Shown: positions 13,079 to 25,314, numbered from the stretch's first letter. The stretch: 64,000 bases of DNA from Hymenochaete sp. R1 (GCA_019400425.1 JAFREE010000016.1:186001-250000); one strand, 5' to 3'. The notes: generated from the sequence alone by a model not told the origin. Translations and numbers: made by a program.

Positions 13079-13680
13079 GGCCCAGTTCGGTGCGCGCGTT
13101 TTGGGGCAAAAAGCGCTTTTGCGTTTGCGTGCCGAGTTCTCACGGTGAGTCCGGGAAGTACGGGAGAGGCCAAAAAGCAAAAACGAGCCATCAGAGTCAT
13201 CTTCCCTTCCCCTCTGATATAGAGTCATATGCGCATTTCTACTGAATTCAACAAACAAAGTTGTCCCAAAAAATATTCAGTAGATACCCCTGCCTCTGAA
13301 CTTTCAGAGAAATTTATTTCTGCGCCGAAAATCTAAGAATTGTGTCCTGTGTAAGCTTTTGAAACATGCAGATGAGTCTTCAAACACCCAATTTTTGCAT
13401 TCGGTGCCATGTAAACTACACAATTCATGTTGTTTCGCTTCAAAACTGCGCGTACAATTAGATCATAAAGGTATACATACACATAAATATTTTTGTGATT
13501 TTATCTATTTTTTGTGGTGAGATATTGCCAGTGTCCGGTTGCCCGTCCTGCTGTGGGAGGCAAGCAAAAGTGGTTGCACCGAACACCCACTTTTGCGTTT
13601 CGACGCGTTTGCGCCGTGGGAACTCGGCACGCAAACGCAAAAGCGCTTTTTGCCCCAAAACGCGCGCACCGAACTGGGCC
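13079..13680. mobile_element. PIF/Harbinger-type MITE, 602 bp
   Basis: The element is bounded by 67-bp terminal inverted repeats at 13079-13145 and 13614-13680, which differ at a single position by eye. They start GGCCCAGTTCGGTGCGCGCG. Both ends are flanked by the trinucleotide TAA (13076-13078 and 13681-13683), the TWA target-site duplication expected of PIF/Harbinger transposons. Further copies of the subterminal words CACTTTTGCGTTTC and ACGCGTTTGCG occur inside the right end. The interior encodes no transposase, so it is non-autonomous. The near-perfect repeats suggest a recent insertion. It ends 11 bp before the putative start of the gene at 13692. Confidence 0.88.
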
Positions 13681-13691
13681 TAAGTCGGCGC

Positions 13692-14698
13692 ATGATAAAC
13701 TTTATATTCTCTCTCCTTTTCACTCTCGTGTGCACGGAAGACCCTAAGTTCAGAATGAAACAACACCCGCTGAACAACACTTTTAACAAACTCGAAACAG
13801 TTGACGACACCGTGACTTTGAACAACTATCGGTCAATCCTCGAAAAAGCTTCGAAAACCAACCGGGAGGGAGAGAAAAAGTACCGGACTTACAATATCAA
13901 GGCGTATTTCAATATTAATATAACCAGGCACTGGCATCACAAAATACTCGCGAAAGTTGCTGAGATATGTGAGGATAAGCTAGGAGTGAAGGATAGCGCA
14001 CTAACATATCAGACTCTGGCTTTGTTGTCGGTCCATTCGTCGCGATTGATTAGGCTGTAGAAGAGGAAATGAAGGTCATTGATGATATTTGGATAATTCA
14101 CAATTACTGGAAAATGCTATTCAAATGGAAGAAGGCTGATGCTGCAACGGAGAGGACTATAATTAAAGCTCGGAGGAAAATGTCTGAACTTGCTCGTAAT
14201 GTGAATGCTTGGGTCAAGAAATCCATCGACGGCAATTTACAAGACTGGATGTGTCGTTTTCATTATGATAGCAATGGCGTCAGTCAATACTCAAGTGCTT
14301 TAGCGGAAGATCCCAGCGAAGGTGACTTCAGTGTTCAAGTCTGGGATGACTATAATAAAGCTGCAAAAGGGATTCCACATTTATTGTTTACTGATACAGA
14401 TGTCATGGCAGACAATGACGTTTGTTCGCGGCCAGAGAAGTTACTCCTATCAAACATATTTCTTCTTGACGAGGAACAAATACATTCAGCTGCCAGCAAT
14501 CTTCCGGTCTCGACTGCGAGGGTTCGTGCATACCAGGCCGAGTCGAGGAAGTTCAAGAATGACTTTCCAAAGACACAAATGGGTCCTGATTACAACTTTC
14601 TGGAGAAGAGCGAGGAATACTCGGTATCGGAGGCGACGCGACGGGAGATCAAGGAAGCTCGAGCAAGAGACAGGAGAACCCAGAGATGGATAACATGA
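13692..14698 (+). CDS. uncharacterised protein next to the MITE
   Basis: Two exons, 13692-13985 and 14054-14698, give 312 residues. The 68-nt intron begins GTGAAG, contains a CTAAC branch-like site and ends GATTAG, and both junctions are phase 0. I do not recognise the protein. It begins MINFIFSLLFTLVCTED, which could be a short signal peptide or could be non-coding if translation starts at the later ATG at 13754 (MKQHPLNN). The middle is rich in basic and aromatic residues (WIIHNYWKMLFKWKKAD, KARRKMSELARNVNAW). The C-terminus is charged and helical (SEATRREIKEARARDRRTQRW). The MITE lies immediately upstream, so its promoter may be partly or wholly MITE-derived. Confidence 0.5.
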
Positions 14699-15427
14699 TA
14701 CAGAGGGCTTCCAAAGCGCCAAAATAATCAGTCGCGAAGGTGTAGGAACGATGTTTGGGTTGTTTATGAGATCAGGAATCGATACTACAAATTGTCTGCA
14801 ATGCTGAATAACGTGTTTTGTCATTGTTTATACATTGCGTCAACAAAATGTAGGAGAAGACCGTTAACGGTGCACCTGAAGAATCTTACGCTAAATACAT
14901 ATCAAACATTTTGAATAGCTCGAGCCGAGAGCTTCCGTCCATTAATTGTGTTGGGCATGGCCGAGGAGAGGAAAGAGAGCAAGCATAAGGAGACAGAACT
15001 CCAAGAAGCCTGAGGACAGAGGAGCGCTTACGCCTCCGAGTTCAGTATGAGTGATCGACGTTGCTTTGGCAAACAAGCTTCAAGCTCGCTTTCCGAGCCT
15101 GCCTCTTCAAGACTCTCTTCTATCACGCCATTCCTCTGCCAGCTCCGACTACGCTTGACTAGCTTTCTTAATAGACTTGTCATCGGCCGTAGGGAAAGCA
15201 TTTTGCGTAAGCTCCTGTGTTCCAGCACTTCGGCTGTGTATTTGGATTCATAAGCAACAGCACCAGACAGGGCTTCTGACGGCGTTTCATGGCGATTGGC
15301 TGATTCGGCTCATGCACCTACCGCTTCTGATTCTAATACATAAACACAAGGTACGCCTCTTCTTATCACTTCTTGCTTCGCTTTGTAACTCACGCAGCTC
15401 TGTATATGCCCCATATTCTCGAATAAT
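14699..15427. other. intergenic region upstream of the MFS transporter
   Basis: Only short frames are present on either strand, none with recognisable motifs. I see no RNA gene or repeat. Confidence 0.35.
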
Positions 15428-18211
15428 ATGTCGGAAACCAAATCCAGACCACCTTCGTTCACGGCGCCGTGCACGTACGGCACCATGGCGTCCATGACCC
15501 CGCGTGCATCTGCGTTGCTCGCGCAAGATTACTTTGAAGGTGTCGGAGATGAAGTTGAAGACATGGAGAGTCAGACTTTGGATGGCAGGACACCTCTGGA
15601 CAAAACGATAGACCGCATAGGCATGGGTGCGTCGAATTGTATGGTAGCCGGTTGCTACCAATGGCTGATCTCTGTCAGGGAGTTATCAGTGGACTCTACT
15701 AGCTTTATGCGGATTTGGTAAGTTGGCTAATGGACGTACAAGCTATGAACATACTAAACCTATAATAGGTTGGCTAGCGGATAATGTTGGTGAGCTCTAA
15801 GGCGCCTGGCAACACATCGTAACTTTGCCTTCAGATGTGGATACAGACTGTGGCAATCATCATGCCGCGAGTCCAACGACACTTTGATGGTGCTTAATTC
15901 TCTTTATTTACCACATCCATCATTCCTGACATTCACGAAGTGTCGGACAGCTCAATTGGGTATCTATCTTCCTCCATGTTCGCTGGAATGATGATTGGTG
16001 CTGTTGGTTGGGGTTCTTGTAAGTCAACCTACCCACTGCAACCAAACTTTCCATGTATTAACGTAAAGTAACATGCGAAGGCTCGGATCTATTGGGAAGA
16101 AGTACGGCATTCAACTTGACATTGTTCTTCACGGCAGTATTCGGCCTATGCGCAAGCTTCACTCCAAGCTTTTTGGCGCTCTGTATTCTGCTTTTTTTTC
16201 TTGGAACCTCAGTGGGGGTGAGTTTCATGGGAATGCTGTTGGTCGCATCATCCTGAACGTAAAATCGATAGGGCTCTATGCCAACGGATGGAACGTTGCT
16301 GTTAGAACATATGCCGAGAGGCAAGCAGTACATGGTTACGGCTTTGTCCGTGTTCTTCTCTCTCGGATCTGTCCTATCAGCCATTGTGGGCATATTCGTT
16401 ATTCCTGGGCATTCTTGCCTTGTAGATGATACCGATTGTGACGTCGACACGATGAATACGGGATGGAAGAGGCTCCTTCTTTGTGTGGGTCTAATAGTGA
16501 GTCGCACTGAATATTTCATTCCCAGCGTTTGCTAATTTGTTAATCGATGTAGACGCTTTCGTTTTTCTTGGGACGGATGGTCTTCTTCCGACTACATGAA
16601 TCTCCTCGGTACCTTGTTCATGCCGGTAGACACGAAGAAGCGCTCCTTAACCTACAAAAGATCTCTCGTTTCAATGGATCCGAACTATCTCTGGATTTGC
16701 ACGATGTCGTAGATCATCAAAATGCTGCGCAGGGACAGGAACCGAGAATGGATCCAGGCGTCCTTAGTCCTGCACGAGACGCTCATGGACGGACGGATGT
16801 GAGAACAATATTCGATGCAGATCAACTTGAGGGACGTCACTCGTCGTCGGAAAGGGCGCCGCTGTCGAACACAAACAGTAATGATATACCGCCCTTCGGA
16901 CGGAGGTCTGATGCGTCCCCACTTCCGGAGAGGGGATATGACTCTACGGGTTCCTCTGAAGTCCCGCTCAGTAATCACACTTTTGTGACACCAGCAGCGG
17001 AAGTTCCGCCACCGCGTCACAGTCTCAGCGTCTCATTCTCACAGGAACCGCTTCCATTGGAAATTGAAGATAAAGAAGAAAATGAGGACGAGACGGAGAG
17101 TATGATACCTAAAACGCGACCACCTCTCCGTCCGCGATACCATGACTCACGTGGAAACACCCTTAATAGAAGCACCATAGACTCGCGCCGGTCGAGCTTC
17201 CATGAAGCGAAGGCGAAGGTTTATTGGGCTCTGCCAAGGGGAATACGGAAACCTCTTTGGGCGTGGTTGGATAAAATAGGGGTTGTGTTGGGGCCTGAGT
17301 GGCGGACAACGACGCTTTTGGTGTGGGCGATGTGGTGCTCGATGTCGTTAGGTATGAAGTTCCAATTTCAATAAGGGTGAATTGTGGCTGACTGTGGCTT
17401 GCAAGCATATACTATGTTCAATATATTTCTTCCAAAAATGTTAGAGATGCAGGTTGGTGGAGGGGAGGACGGACAAGACACCGGACCGAAGCCTCTGGAG
17501 GAGACAATGTGGGATGTCGTGATTCTCACTATTGCAGGCTGTCCTGGTGCCATTGTAAGTTTCACCCCACAAATTGTCTTTCGTTTGTTTCACGCCTTCT
17601 GACACACATTCCACTAGCTTGGAGCTTTCATGATCGAATCTTCCTTTGGCCGACGGTGGTCTCTTGCTGGCAGCACATTCGTCACCGCGTTGTTCTGTGT
17701 CCTTTTCATCTTTGCGGAGAGCTCCTTTTTTGTGAGACTGAGTACGATGGGTTTCAGCCTGACTTCGACAGTGAGTTTCAAACTGTGGGTATACAATACG
17801 TATTTACATTTACGGTGTACCTAAGACAATGTGGGCTGTTTTATACGGGTGGACACCTGAAATTTTCACTACATCTGGTCAGTTCGTTTCCTAATCCTTG
17901 GGTATTTGGATGTACTAACTTCAGAGTCAAGTGAGAGGAACTGCATGTGGAACCGCTTCTGCACTTTCTCGAATGTAAAGTCATTTTATTCACATGCTCA
18001 TACTCGTGAACTTACTTCCCTTCACAACAACAGAGGTGGTATGATTGCACCAGTCCTGGGCGGTGCCCTCCTCATGGCTTCGCGCTCCCTCCCCGTCTAC
18101 ACCAGTGTCGTCGTATTCATCATCGCAGGTTTGTGTACTCTCATGCTCAGAATAGAGGAAGATAAGGCATCAACAAAAGATAAAGACGGGGGCGGTGTTC
18201 TAGCGCATTAG
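15428..18211 (+). CDS. MFS transporter, SVOP/SV2-like
   Basis: This is a major facilitator superfamily transporter of the SVOP/SV2-like group; its substrate cannot be told from sequence. The cytosolic N-terminus is followed by SYQWTLLALCGFG / WLADN / MWIQTVAIIMP, which is the first membrane segment and the characteristic start of this group. IGYLSSSMFAGMMIGAVGWG and a loop SDLLGRSTAFN follow. Further segments include FFLGTSVGGSMPTDGTLLLEH and LGRMVFFRLHESPRYLVHAG. Between the two six-helix halves lies a long polar loop of roughly 200 residues (DPGVLSPARDAHG, EDKEENEDETESM). The second half includes TTLLVWAMWCSMSL, AYTMFNIFLP and WAVLYGWTPE. The C-terminus ends GGGVLAH. The gene has about ten exons with short introns. 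The first intron runs from the G after GGCATG to the AG before GAGTTATCAG. Confidence 0.88.
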
Positions 18212-19144
18212 AGAGTAGATATGATTGTTGGACGTAATGATGTTGAAATGACCTAACGGGGGGATGCTCTGTAATATATGGCTCATTTTCTTGTACGCAT
18301 GCATGAATCTTGTCTTTGGAATAATCAACGTTCCATCATGTAATGTGTTAGCTCGTTGAGAGGGGGAGGGGGATAAGGCTTCCTCATGACGACGCAAGGA
18401 GGAGCTGTTACCTTAATGCCCTCCACCTTCACCATTTTTTACCCTCCCCTAGTCCTACCCCATCCTAGAAGTCTAACAACATGAGAGACTACGGAACTCA
18501 AGGCGAACAATCGGCTTTGCTAAGGCCGGACTGAGTGCTTAGATAAGCAGAACTCCGAACGTAATTATAGCGAATAGCAATAGCAATAAGGAACCTCTCA
18601 CTTTGGCATCATCGTCTTGTCCCATTCTTTCACGGCCAAATACCTCAGCTCCGTTTAAAATCTCCTTTTCAAGCGACTCCGTCAATTCTCTCTTTTCTTA
18701 TCCGTTGACCAGTTCCTCCAGTCATGTTACACCCACTGCTCTACTGCACACTGCCTTCCTGCCGGACCGGCCCCCTTTTTGCTTCAAAGTGGATGAAGTG
18801 GATTAATATAACGAGTGGCGTAAGTGACTATTTGGAAACCATACTCACACGTAATGCACCGACCTGATTAAACGATACTCGTTCTGCAATGAAACTAGAT
18901 AGTAGCTTTTCACAGACTAAATAATCAACTTTGCAGAGTCTGAACCGAGAGCTAAGATAAATAAGAGTTCAAATATAAACCAAGCTTGGTATAGATAGAG
19001 CACTCACCTTGACTCTATCCCATCTCCTGCATCTCGTCTTGACCTTCACGGACCCGTAGACTAGACACCAAACTTTACCCCGTAAGAGTTGCGCACTCAT
19101 TCCGGTTCATCCTTGTCCACGCAATCCTTTACTCGTTCGCTGGC
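18212..19144. other. intergenic region, 0.9 kb
   Basis: Short frames only. The sequence is AT-rich and ends in the 5' flank of the gene at 19145. I see no repeat or RNA gene. Confidence 0.35.
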
Positions 19145-19726
19145 ATGGCCTATCCACTCAACTACGCCATTCTCCCGAAAGGGATCAGTTTGGGGCACTT
19201 CATCGCTGCTATAAGAGGTGGCGTCGGCGCTATCCATATCATCAGCCTAGACGACGCCATCAAGCCTGTCGACGGAGTGGATTTCCACGCCTTCGAGCAC
19301 CTCCTCGGCAACTTCGAATATAGGACCAATTTCGTCCGCCGAGTAAACAGCAAGCGCAAAGATAAACCGGTTCTACTCATCTGCGATGGGGCGACGGAAG
19401 GGTACTGTGCGTCATTCTGGATCTTCTGTGAGGTCGTCTTGAATGGCAGAAAGCTCCTGGATACCATAGCAGCTGGCACGGGTATGATTGGTCGATTTAG
19501 CTATCCCGAATCATTGGGAACATCGGATGAATTTGGGAAAGGAGCACCACTCAGTTTCGCGCATTTGCTAGAGATGGACCATGAGAAGCACGAAGACTCC
19601 GCTATGAAAGTCCTCGACCTGAGCGAGGAGGCCGTTGCGAAAGCAAAAGTAGACCTTACGCTCACCCGTGGCCTTTGGCAGCAGGTTATTGAGCGTGTAG
19701 GCTCGCAGTATGCAACAGCGAATTAG
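19145..19726 (+). CDS. unknown single-exon protein, 193 aa
   Basis: An uninterrupted frame encodes 193 residues, starting MAYPLNYAILPKGISLG and ending VGSQYATAN. I do not recognise the family. It has short hydrophobic strands (VGAIHIISL, DKPVLLICDG) alternating with helices, which suggests a small soluble alpha/beta fold. An acidic, His-containing part (LEMDHEKHEDS) and a C-terminal helix follow. There is no signal peptide. The absence of introns is unusual beside multi-exon neighbours. It is not obviously related to the other single-exon unknown at 22987. Confidence 0.6.
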   Translation: MAYPLNYAILPKGISLGHFIAAIRGGVGAIHIISLDDAIKPVDGVDFHAFEHLLGNFEYRTNFVRRVNSKRKDKPVLLICDGATEGYCASFWIFCEVVLNGRKLLDTIAAGTGMIGRFSYPESLGTSDEFGKGAPLSFAHLLEMDHEKHEDSAMKVLDLSEEAVAKAKVDLTLTRGLWQQVIERVGSQYATAN

Positions 19727-20251
19727 CGAAGAGGCGGCCTAGAAATGGCTTATATTAATATCAGAAAGATAAAATGTGACTCTTCTATTACAAACTTACC
19801 GCTTGAACGCCCGAGAAACGAACACGAATGAAGATGAAATCGAGCGCCTCCCTCTTTGGCTTTGGCTCCGGGGACCAAAGTTACATCTAATCCATACTCG
19901 TATACTTCTTTTTGGATCCAAGAGCTTCGTAATTTGGAGCCCTCGCTTTTCGGAGAAACCCTACATTGAAAAAAAAATCCGCAAAACTGACTGGGTAATA
20001 GAGAGGGGGCATTTGGCAAGCTAAGCATTCTTCGCATTGGTATGTGCATTATATGTCTTCTTGCGTGAGCTTGCACAACGTGAGCTACGTGCGAACATTG
20101 TTTGTTATAGACGTTCATGATTAAGAGACTTGAAGAGAGCAGCCATCTCAGTTTCGTTGTTGTAAGGGATTTCCCCGAACGGCAATCTGAGTCGCGCCGC
20201 CGCCGCCTGTCTGGCATCATCGACATCGACGCCTCTTACACCTTCCTCCCC
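19727..20251. other. intergenic region and possible 5' extension of the NPP gene
   Basis: An in-frame ATG at 20117 opens 45 extra codons in front of the NPP start used here. The rest shows no gene. Confidence 0.35.
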
Positions 20252-22580
20252 ATGTCCTCCCCCAAACACCCTCCAATGCCTATTAAAGGCAAATTCGAGG
20301 GCCGTGAGTACGATAGGGAAGTCGTAGAAGACCACGAACTCCATGGTCTTCTCACAGGCGCTCCAAATTCAAGCAACGCCTCGACGAGGGACCTCAAACA
20401 GGATGGGTCATCCCCAAAAGGTCGCGGTCACTTTCAATGGTTCGAAAACACGGTGGCAAAGAGTCGGAAGCGAATCGCGATCGTTGCTGGAGTGTTCATA
20501 GTGCTTTTGCTCGGTGCGGCCTTGATACCGCCGTATACTTCGTCTGGCAGAAGGAAGAGTGTTAAGGGGTCGGCGTCACATCCGAATTCCCATTTCGTCG
20601 GGAGCAGCCTGAGGTCGAATGGGACGCATGATTTCAAACGGACTGTACTTATTATATCCATTGATGGACTGAGGTGAGCTGATCTGCTATCTTTTTTCCT
20701 TTGGGAATAGAGAATCCAAACTCTCCTTTGCTTAGAGCTGACTACCTGGATCGAGGATTTACGCCGCATTTGCTGGACATCAGCACGAAAGGACTGCGCG
20801 CGAAGTACATGAAGCCCATATTTCCTGTACGTTATTTGCTGTATCATTACGTTTCAAGGTTTCTAATCTTCTTATCCTAGACTTTGACGTTCCCGTAAGT
20901 CTATGTTTTCCTGATTTACCGTCGGCTTTATTTAAGATAGCCTTATTGCAGTAATCACTGGGCCTTGATGTGAGTATGGGTATTTGTACTTACTCTTTGG
21001 ACCTTCTCTCACATATACGACTTCTGTAGGACCGGTCTTTATGCAGAATCCCATGGCATTGTCGCGAACGTACGTCGAAATACATGAAGGTATTACGTGC
21101 AGAGCTCATTCATCACACAGAACTTCTGGGATCCGTTATTCGAGACAGAATTCCATTATAATAAGGAGACAATTACTTGGAACTCATCTTGGTGGTTTGG
21201 TGAGCCTGTGAGCTTCGTTTCGCTCTAATTTCTATGTATGCGAACTGGAATTTGCTGGTAGATGTGGGAAACAACTGGTCGGGCAAACGTCATCTCTGCT
21301 AACCTCATGTGGTAAATGAGTCAACGAGTCGTAGTAGAGTATTGAAACTAAGATTCATGTAGGCCTGGACCTCCGAGAACGACTACTGGAGCTTCTCCGA
21401 CGTATTTCGTTCCTTGGAAGGTATCAAATGGTGATAAGTTTTGTGATTGCATTACATCTGACGAGTCTCCTTTCCGTAGAATAAGGTGCCTCTGAAAGAA
21501 AAACTCGACCAGATTATGGCTTGGATCGACCTACCACTGGATTTGAGGCCTCAGTTGATAATGGGTAAGCGCATTGATCATAGAATAAAAAGGCGGGCTC
21601 ATAATCAAGTTATTTAGCATACGAACCCTCCCTGGACCAAGCTGGGCACCTCACGGGTCCTTATTCGAAACTTGTGAACGTAAGTACATGTTCTGTATCT
21701 AATTGTCATAACTTTAATAAGTTTGACACGCTCCAGGATACCCTTGCCTATGTGGATACCTTCGCGAAGGATTTGCACACTGAACTAGTCGCCCGCAATC
21801 TCAGCGACATTGTAGACATTATCTTTGTCAGTGATCACGGCATGACGGACACAAGCCATCCAGAGATGGTGTATTTAGACGATATCATCGGAGAGGAAGG
21901 CATCAAATTTATCGAACATGAAGATGGTGAGCCTGTATGTCGGCGTCTTCTAACCATTCTCTAATATTTTATTTAGGCTGGCCAAGCAAAGGTCTCCGCT
22001 TCTCCGACGACTGTAACACCACGCACTATCTCAACCTCCTTCGCGAAGCTGCTCAAGCTAATCCGGAAAAGTTCGACGTATTCACACACGAAACGATGCC
22101 CGAGAGATACCATTTCTCCGCCAACTACCGGATCGCGCCCGTTTATGTTGTTCCGAAGATCGGTTACGCGCTTTCTACGCACGAGGAGGGTGACGATGGG
22201 CTTTCCAAAGGTGTAAGTAGCGACTTTCCGTGTTGTACCCCTCTTCCGAAGCGAAATTAACAATAATGTGCTCGGCCCTAAAGAATCACGGTTACGACAA
22301 CAACGAACCCTCCATGCACGCTATGTTTGTCGCACACGGTCCCTTCTCCACAAACGTCAAGGACGTCCACCAAAAACGTTCCCCGAGCTTCCCATCGCTG
22401 CTTTCGCGCATACCCAAGATGAATGCGCCGACAGGCTGGCACTCCATCACCGGACCCGCGTACGTGATGGACGGGTTCGAGAACGTGCAGGTTTATGGGC
22501 TCGTCATGAAGTTATTGGGGTTGGAGGAATGGAGTGCGCGGAATAATGCAACGGAGGGGTATTGGGATAAGTATTTCTAG
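20252..22580 (+). CDS. membrane-anchored nucleotide pyrophosphatase/phosphodiesterase (NPP family)
   Basis: This belongs to the alkaline phosphatase superfamily and hydrolyses pyrophosphate or phosphodiester bonds of nucleotides or related compounds at the cell surface or in the vacuole. The cytosolic N-terminus is followed by one membrane segment (RIAIVAGVFIVLLLGAALIP), so it is a type II membrane protein. The catalytic domain shows LIISIDGLRADYL (first metal site) and FPTLTFPNHWALMTGLYAESHG (nucleophile Thr). It continues with EPSLDQAGHLTGP and FVSDHGMTD (metal-binding Asp and His), then GNHGYDNNEPSMHAMFVAHGP (final His). The C-terminus is EGYWDKYF. About ten short introns split it. I chose the ATG at 20252 because typical cytosolic tails are short, but the upstream in-frame ATG at 20117 is a real alternative. 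Confidence 0.9.
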
Positions 22581-22986
22581 TTTTAGAGGTTTGGGGATGC
22601 GAGACTCTTCGTGCGTGCCCTCTCCCCTCCTCTTTTCACTGTATTATAGCGCAATAGATTTCACGCATTTTTTAATGAAGCAGATTAAACGTGAAGGGCT
22701 GAATGGTGCCCAGAGGCGGTAATCAACAACGGCAGACATCCATCAAAGACGGTCTATTTTCCCCCTCACTCTTCATCCACCTACTTACCTACCTACCTAC
22801 CTACTAATAATATCGGCGAGCAATCATGCGTTGACGATGAATAGTTTGGAATGGTCGGGTAAATCCCTCTTTGCTCTTGATATTGTCTGGCGCACAAAGT
22901 CATCGTATAACTGTTACTACTGCATTCACCCCTTCTCCTCCATCCGCCCCCTTTTTTCTCTTACTCCGCTCGCATACATCGTAATT
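22581..22986. other. intergenic region with a short TACC repeat
   Basis: A (CTAC)n tract of about five units lies near 22786-22804. An ATG at 22837 is in frame with the next gene and could extend it by 50 codons. Confidence 0.4.
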
Positions 22987-23598
22987 ATGGCCTCTATTTA
23001 TCCACACAGTGTCCATTCCCTCAGCATCGATGACTACAATAAGCTCTGTGACGGTAAGTCCAAAGACCTCGAGTCTAAGCTCACCTCCGTCCACATCTTC
23101 GCCAGATCCGACTCCGACTCCGCCACGGCGACCCTTCGCCCTCTCAACAAGTTACATGTCACAGAACACTACTGGAACCTTGAAACACTCCTCAATGACT
23201 CAGACAACATGCAAGCCCTCAAGGATCTCCTGCGTTTCCACCGGGAAATCGGGGCCGTTGCAATCGTTCCGCTTCACAGCGACGCCACGTTCCACGCCGC
23301 GCTCTATTTCTTCCTGCGCATGACTCATTGGAACTACTCCTACCTGGACGTGATCCAGTTGGATAAGAAATATCCTCGTCATTGGATGCCTGTGGATCTG
23401 GACGCATGTCCGGAGTACTTTGCATCTCTTTTGGCTGTTGATAGGGAGTGGCATAGACCGAGGTCTTGTGCGAAGGTGCTTGGCATTGGGGAAGATATTG
23501 ATAGGGCACTTGCAGACGGGAAGCAGGATGGGTGCTTTGAGGTGTTTAGGAATGCTTGGAAGGACAAGGATTTGACGGAGTATTTTGAGAATGATTAG
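22987..23598 (+). CDS. unknown single-exon protein, 203 aa
   Basis: An open frame starts MASIYPHSVHSLSIDDYN and ends KDLTEYFEND. I do not recognise it. It contains an aromatic-rich stretch (FFLRMTHWNYSYLDVIQL, YPRHWMPVDLDACPEYF) and a charged C-terminus. There is no signal peptide or membrane segment in the version starting at 22987. If translation began at 22837 the N-terminus would carry a hydrophobic Cys/Tyr-rich segment, which I consider less likely. It lacks introns, like the gene at 19145. Confidence 0.55.
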   Translation: MASIYPHSVHSLSIDDYNKLCDGKSKDLESKLTSVHIFARSDSDSATATLRPLNKLHVTEHYWNLETLLNDSDNMQALKDLLRFHREIGAVAIVPLHSDATFHAALYFFLRMTHWNYSYLDVIQLDKKYPRHWMPVDLDACPEYFASLLAVDREWHRPRSCAKVLGIGEDIDRALADGKQDGCFEVFRNAWKDKDLTEYFEND

Positions 23599-23727
23599 AT
23601 ACTTGAAGAATTATCTTTTTCTTCGAGGTTCCTGTTTGCTGCCTTGTTACATACATGCATCACTATATTGTAAGAAGCAAATATAACGAACAAACGGATT
23701 CAGACTCATCCACCGACTCAAATCGTC

Positions 23728-25314
23728 TCATATCCTCTCCCACATCTCTTCTCCCACTATCTCCCCCAACCGCCTCCCCTTCTCCTTCTCCTCCCTACTC
23801 AAGAACAGAACCACGGTCCGGAAGCGCGGGACTAATGTTAGATTGTACAGGTACGCTTTGATGATGTCTTTCACTCTCGCTTCCGTCTCTGCGGGCTCAG
23901 AGAAGGATGTGGAGGATAAAGCTTGCAAAAAGACATCGAGGATGTCTGCAAGCATGTTTGCTTCGAGGGATGTTTTGAAGAGCATAGGGAGGGATTGTGG
24001 CGGGATTCGCTATGTGGGTATTTATAATACAAAATCAAAGTCAGAAAGTTTTGAATTTGTGCGGTTGGGAGTAGCGGGGCGTGTTGAGAGAAAGAAACTC
24101 ACGCATATTAGATTCCACCTCTCCTCAACGGACGCCCGTTCCCAGGTCCGCGTCAATTCGAGCAACGATAATGCCGCTGGACTCGAGGCTTTCTTCCCCA
24201 CACCATTTATTCCACCATTAGAGGCGCCTCCTTGTAATGCTTCGATTGGCGAATGTGTAGGCGGAGGTGTAGATTCGGGTATGTAGAAGACTTTGTGTTT
24301 TCCTGAGGAGCGGAAGGTACTACCTTGCGGAGTCGGCGCGCTCGAGCTTGAACTTGAGGGCGTAAAGACCGAAGGCTTCGTTCTTGACGTAGACGGCACT
24401 CCTTTATTTTCGTCCCGAGATGCTCCTTTGCGTTGTGTGGTGTCCTCTTTGGTGCTGACAGCGGAAGGAGACGAAGACTTTAGACCCTCAGATTTCGAAA
24501 TGGGTGAGTCGTCCGTCAATGAAATATCCGCCGAATCCTCAATAATTTCGATCGGGACACGACGTCGCTGGATTGAGACGGCAGGTTCCGTGGGTGAATG
24601 TATGCCATACCATTCAGAAAAGATATTATTTCATCGTACAAAACAAAGAGGCTCACATTCGCTGACCGGTTTGCTATGAGTTTTTCAATCCTCTGGAGTT
24701 CTAGTTTGACTACTTCATTCTTGGGATCAGCCTGGGCTGCTGCATTAAGATCTGGGACAATACGGTACAACGGAAAGCGTCAATTATGAACGGAGATTTC
24801 CTGAGAGAAACAACGCACCATCTTTCGCATCGGCCAATTTGTCTAACTCTGCTCGAGCCTGGGCTCGTCTGTATAGCGCTTTTACATGCCGAGGGCTAAG
24901 TCGTAAAACAGATGAGCAATCTCGTTCGGCGTCGTTGAATCTACACATTTCCGGATGACGCGATGAGTTGAGCGTTCCTCTTACAACAAGTCAATACGTA
25001 CTTGCCTAATTTCAGGTATGCAAAGCCGCGGTTGAGAGGTAGGGTGTAGTCTGAGGTGTCGGCGAGCATAGCTGCAGAGTAGTGACCGATGGCTTCGGCG
25101 TAATTTTGTGCTTTGAAGGCGACATTGCCCTTGGAGATAATGTGTTGTCAGCCAGCGCTGAGTTCGTACCCAGAAAATCTACCTTTTCTTTGGCCTTCTG
25201 AGCAGCGGATGGGTTCATGAGATCGTCGACGACGGTTTGAGGACAAGGCTGGATTGTTGCGGCGAATTCGGACGTCCTCGGCAACGGCAGCCAGTGACCC
25301 TGCGCAGAGAGCAT
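23728..25314 (-). CDS. RPAP3-like TPR co-chaperone (R2TP complex)
   Basis: RPAP3/Spagh binds HSP90/HSP70 through TPR repeats and links them to the RuvBL1-RuvBL2 ATPases in R2TP, which assembles RNA polymerases and snoRNPs. The TPR domain reads NPSAAQKAKEK, GNVAFKAQNYAEAIGHYSAA, LPLNRGFAYLKLGK and then DAERDCSSVLRLSPRHVKAL with YRRAQARAELDKLADAKD. A Ser/Pro-rich linker follows. The C-terminus matches the RPAP3_C domain: LLELTRTWERASVEERWNLIC, RIPPQSLPMLFKTSLEANML, LADILDVFLQAL, ending GEEMWERI. The start is uncertain: the ATG at 25314 gives 44 residues in front of the first TPR helix's intron. The gene is divergent from DUG2 with about 345 bp between the two starts. Confidence 0.85.

Noticed and set aside
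13539..13691. Open frame running from the MITE into the gene at 13692
   Set aside because: It is the mere extension of the frame through the right terminal inverted repeat, not evidence of coding.
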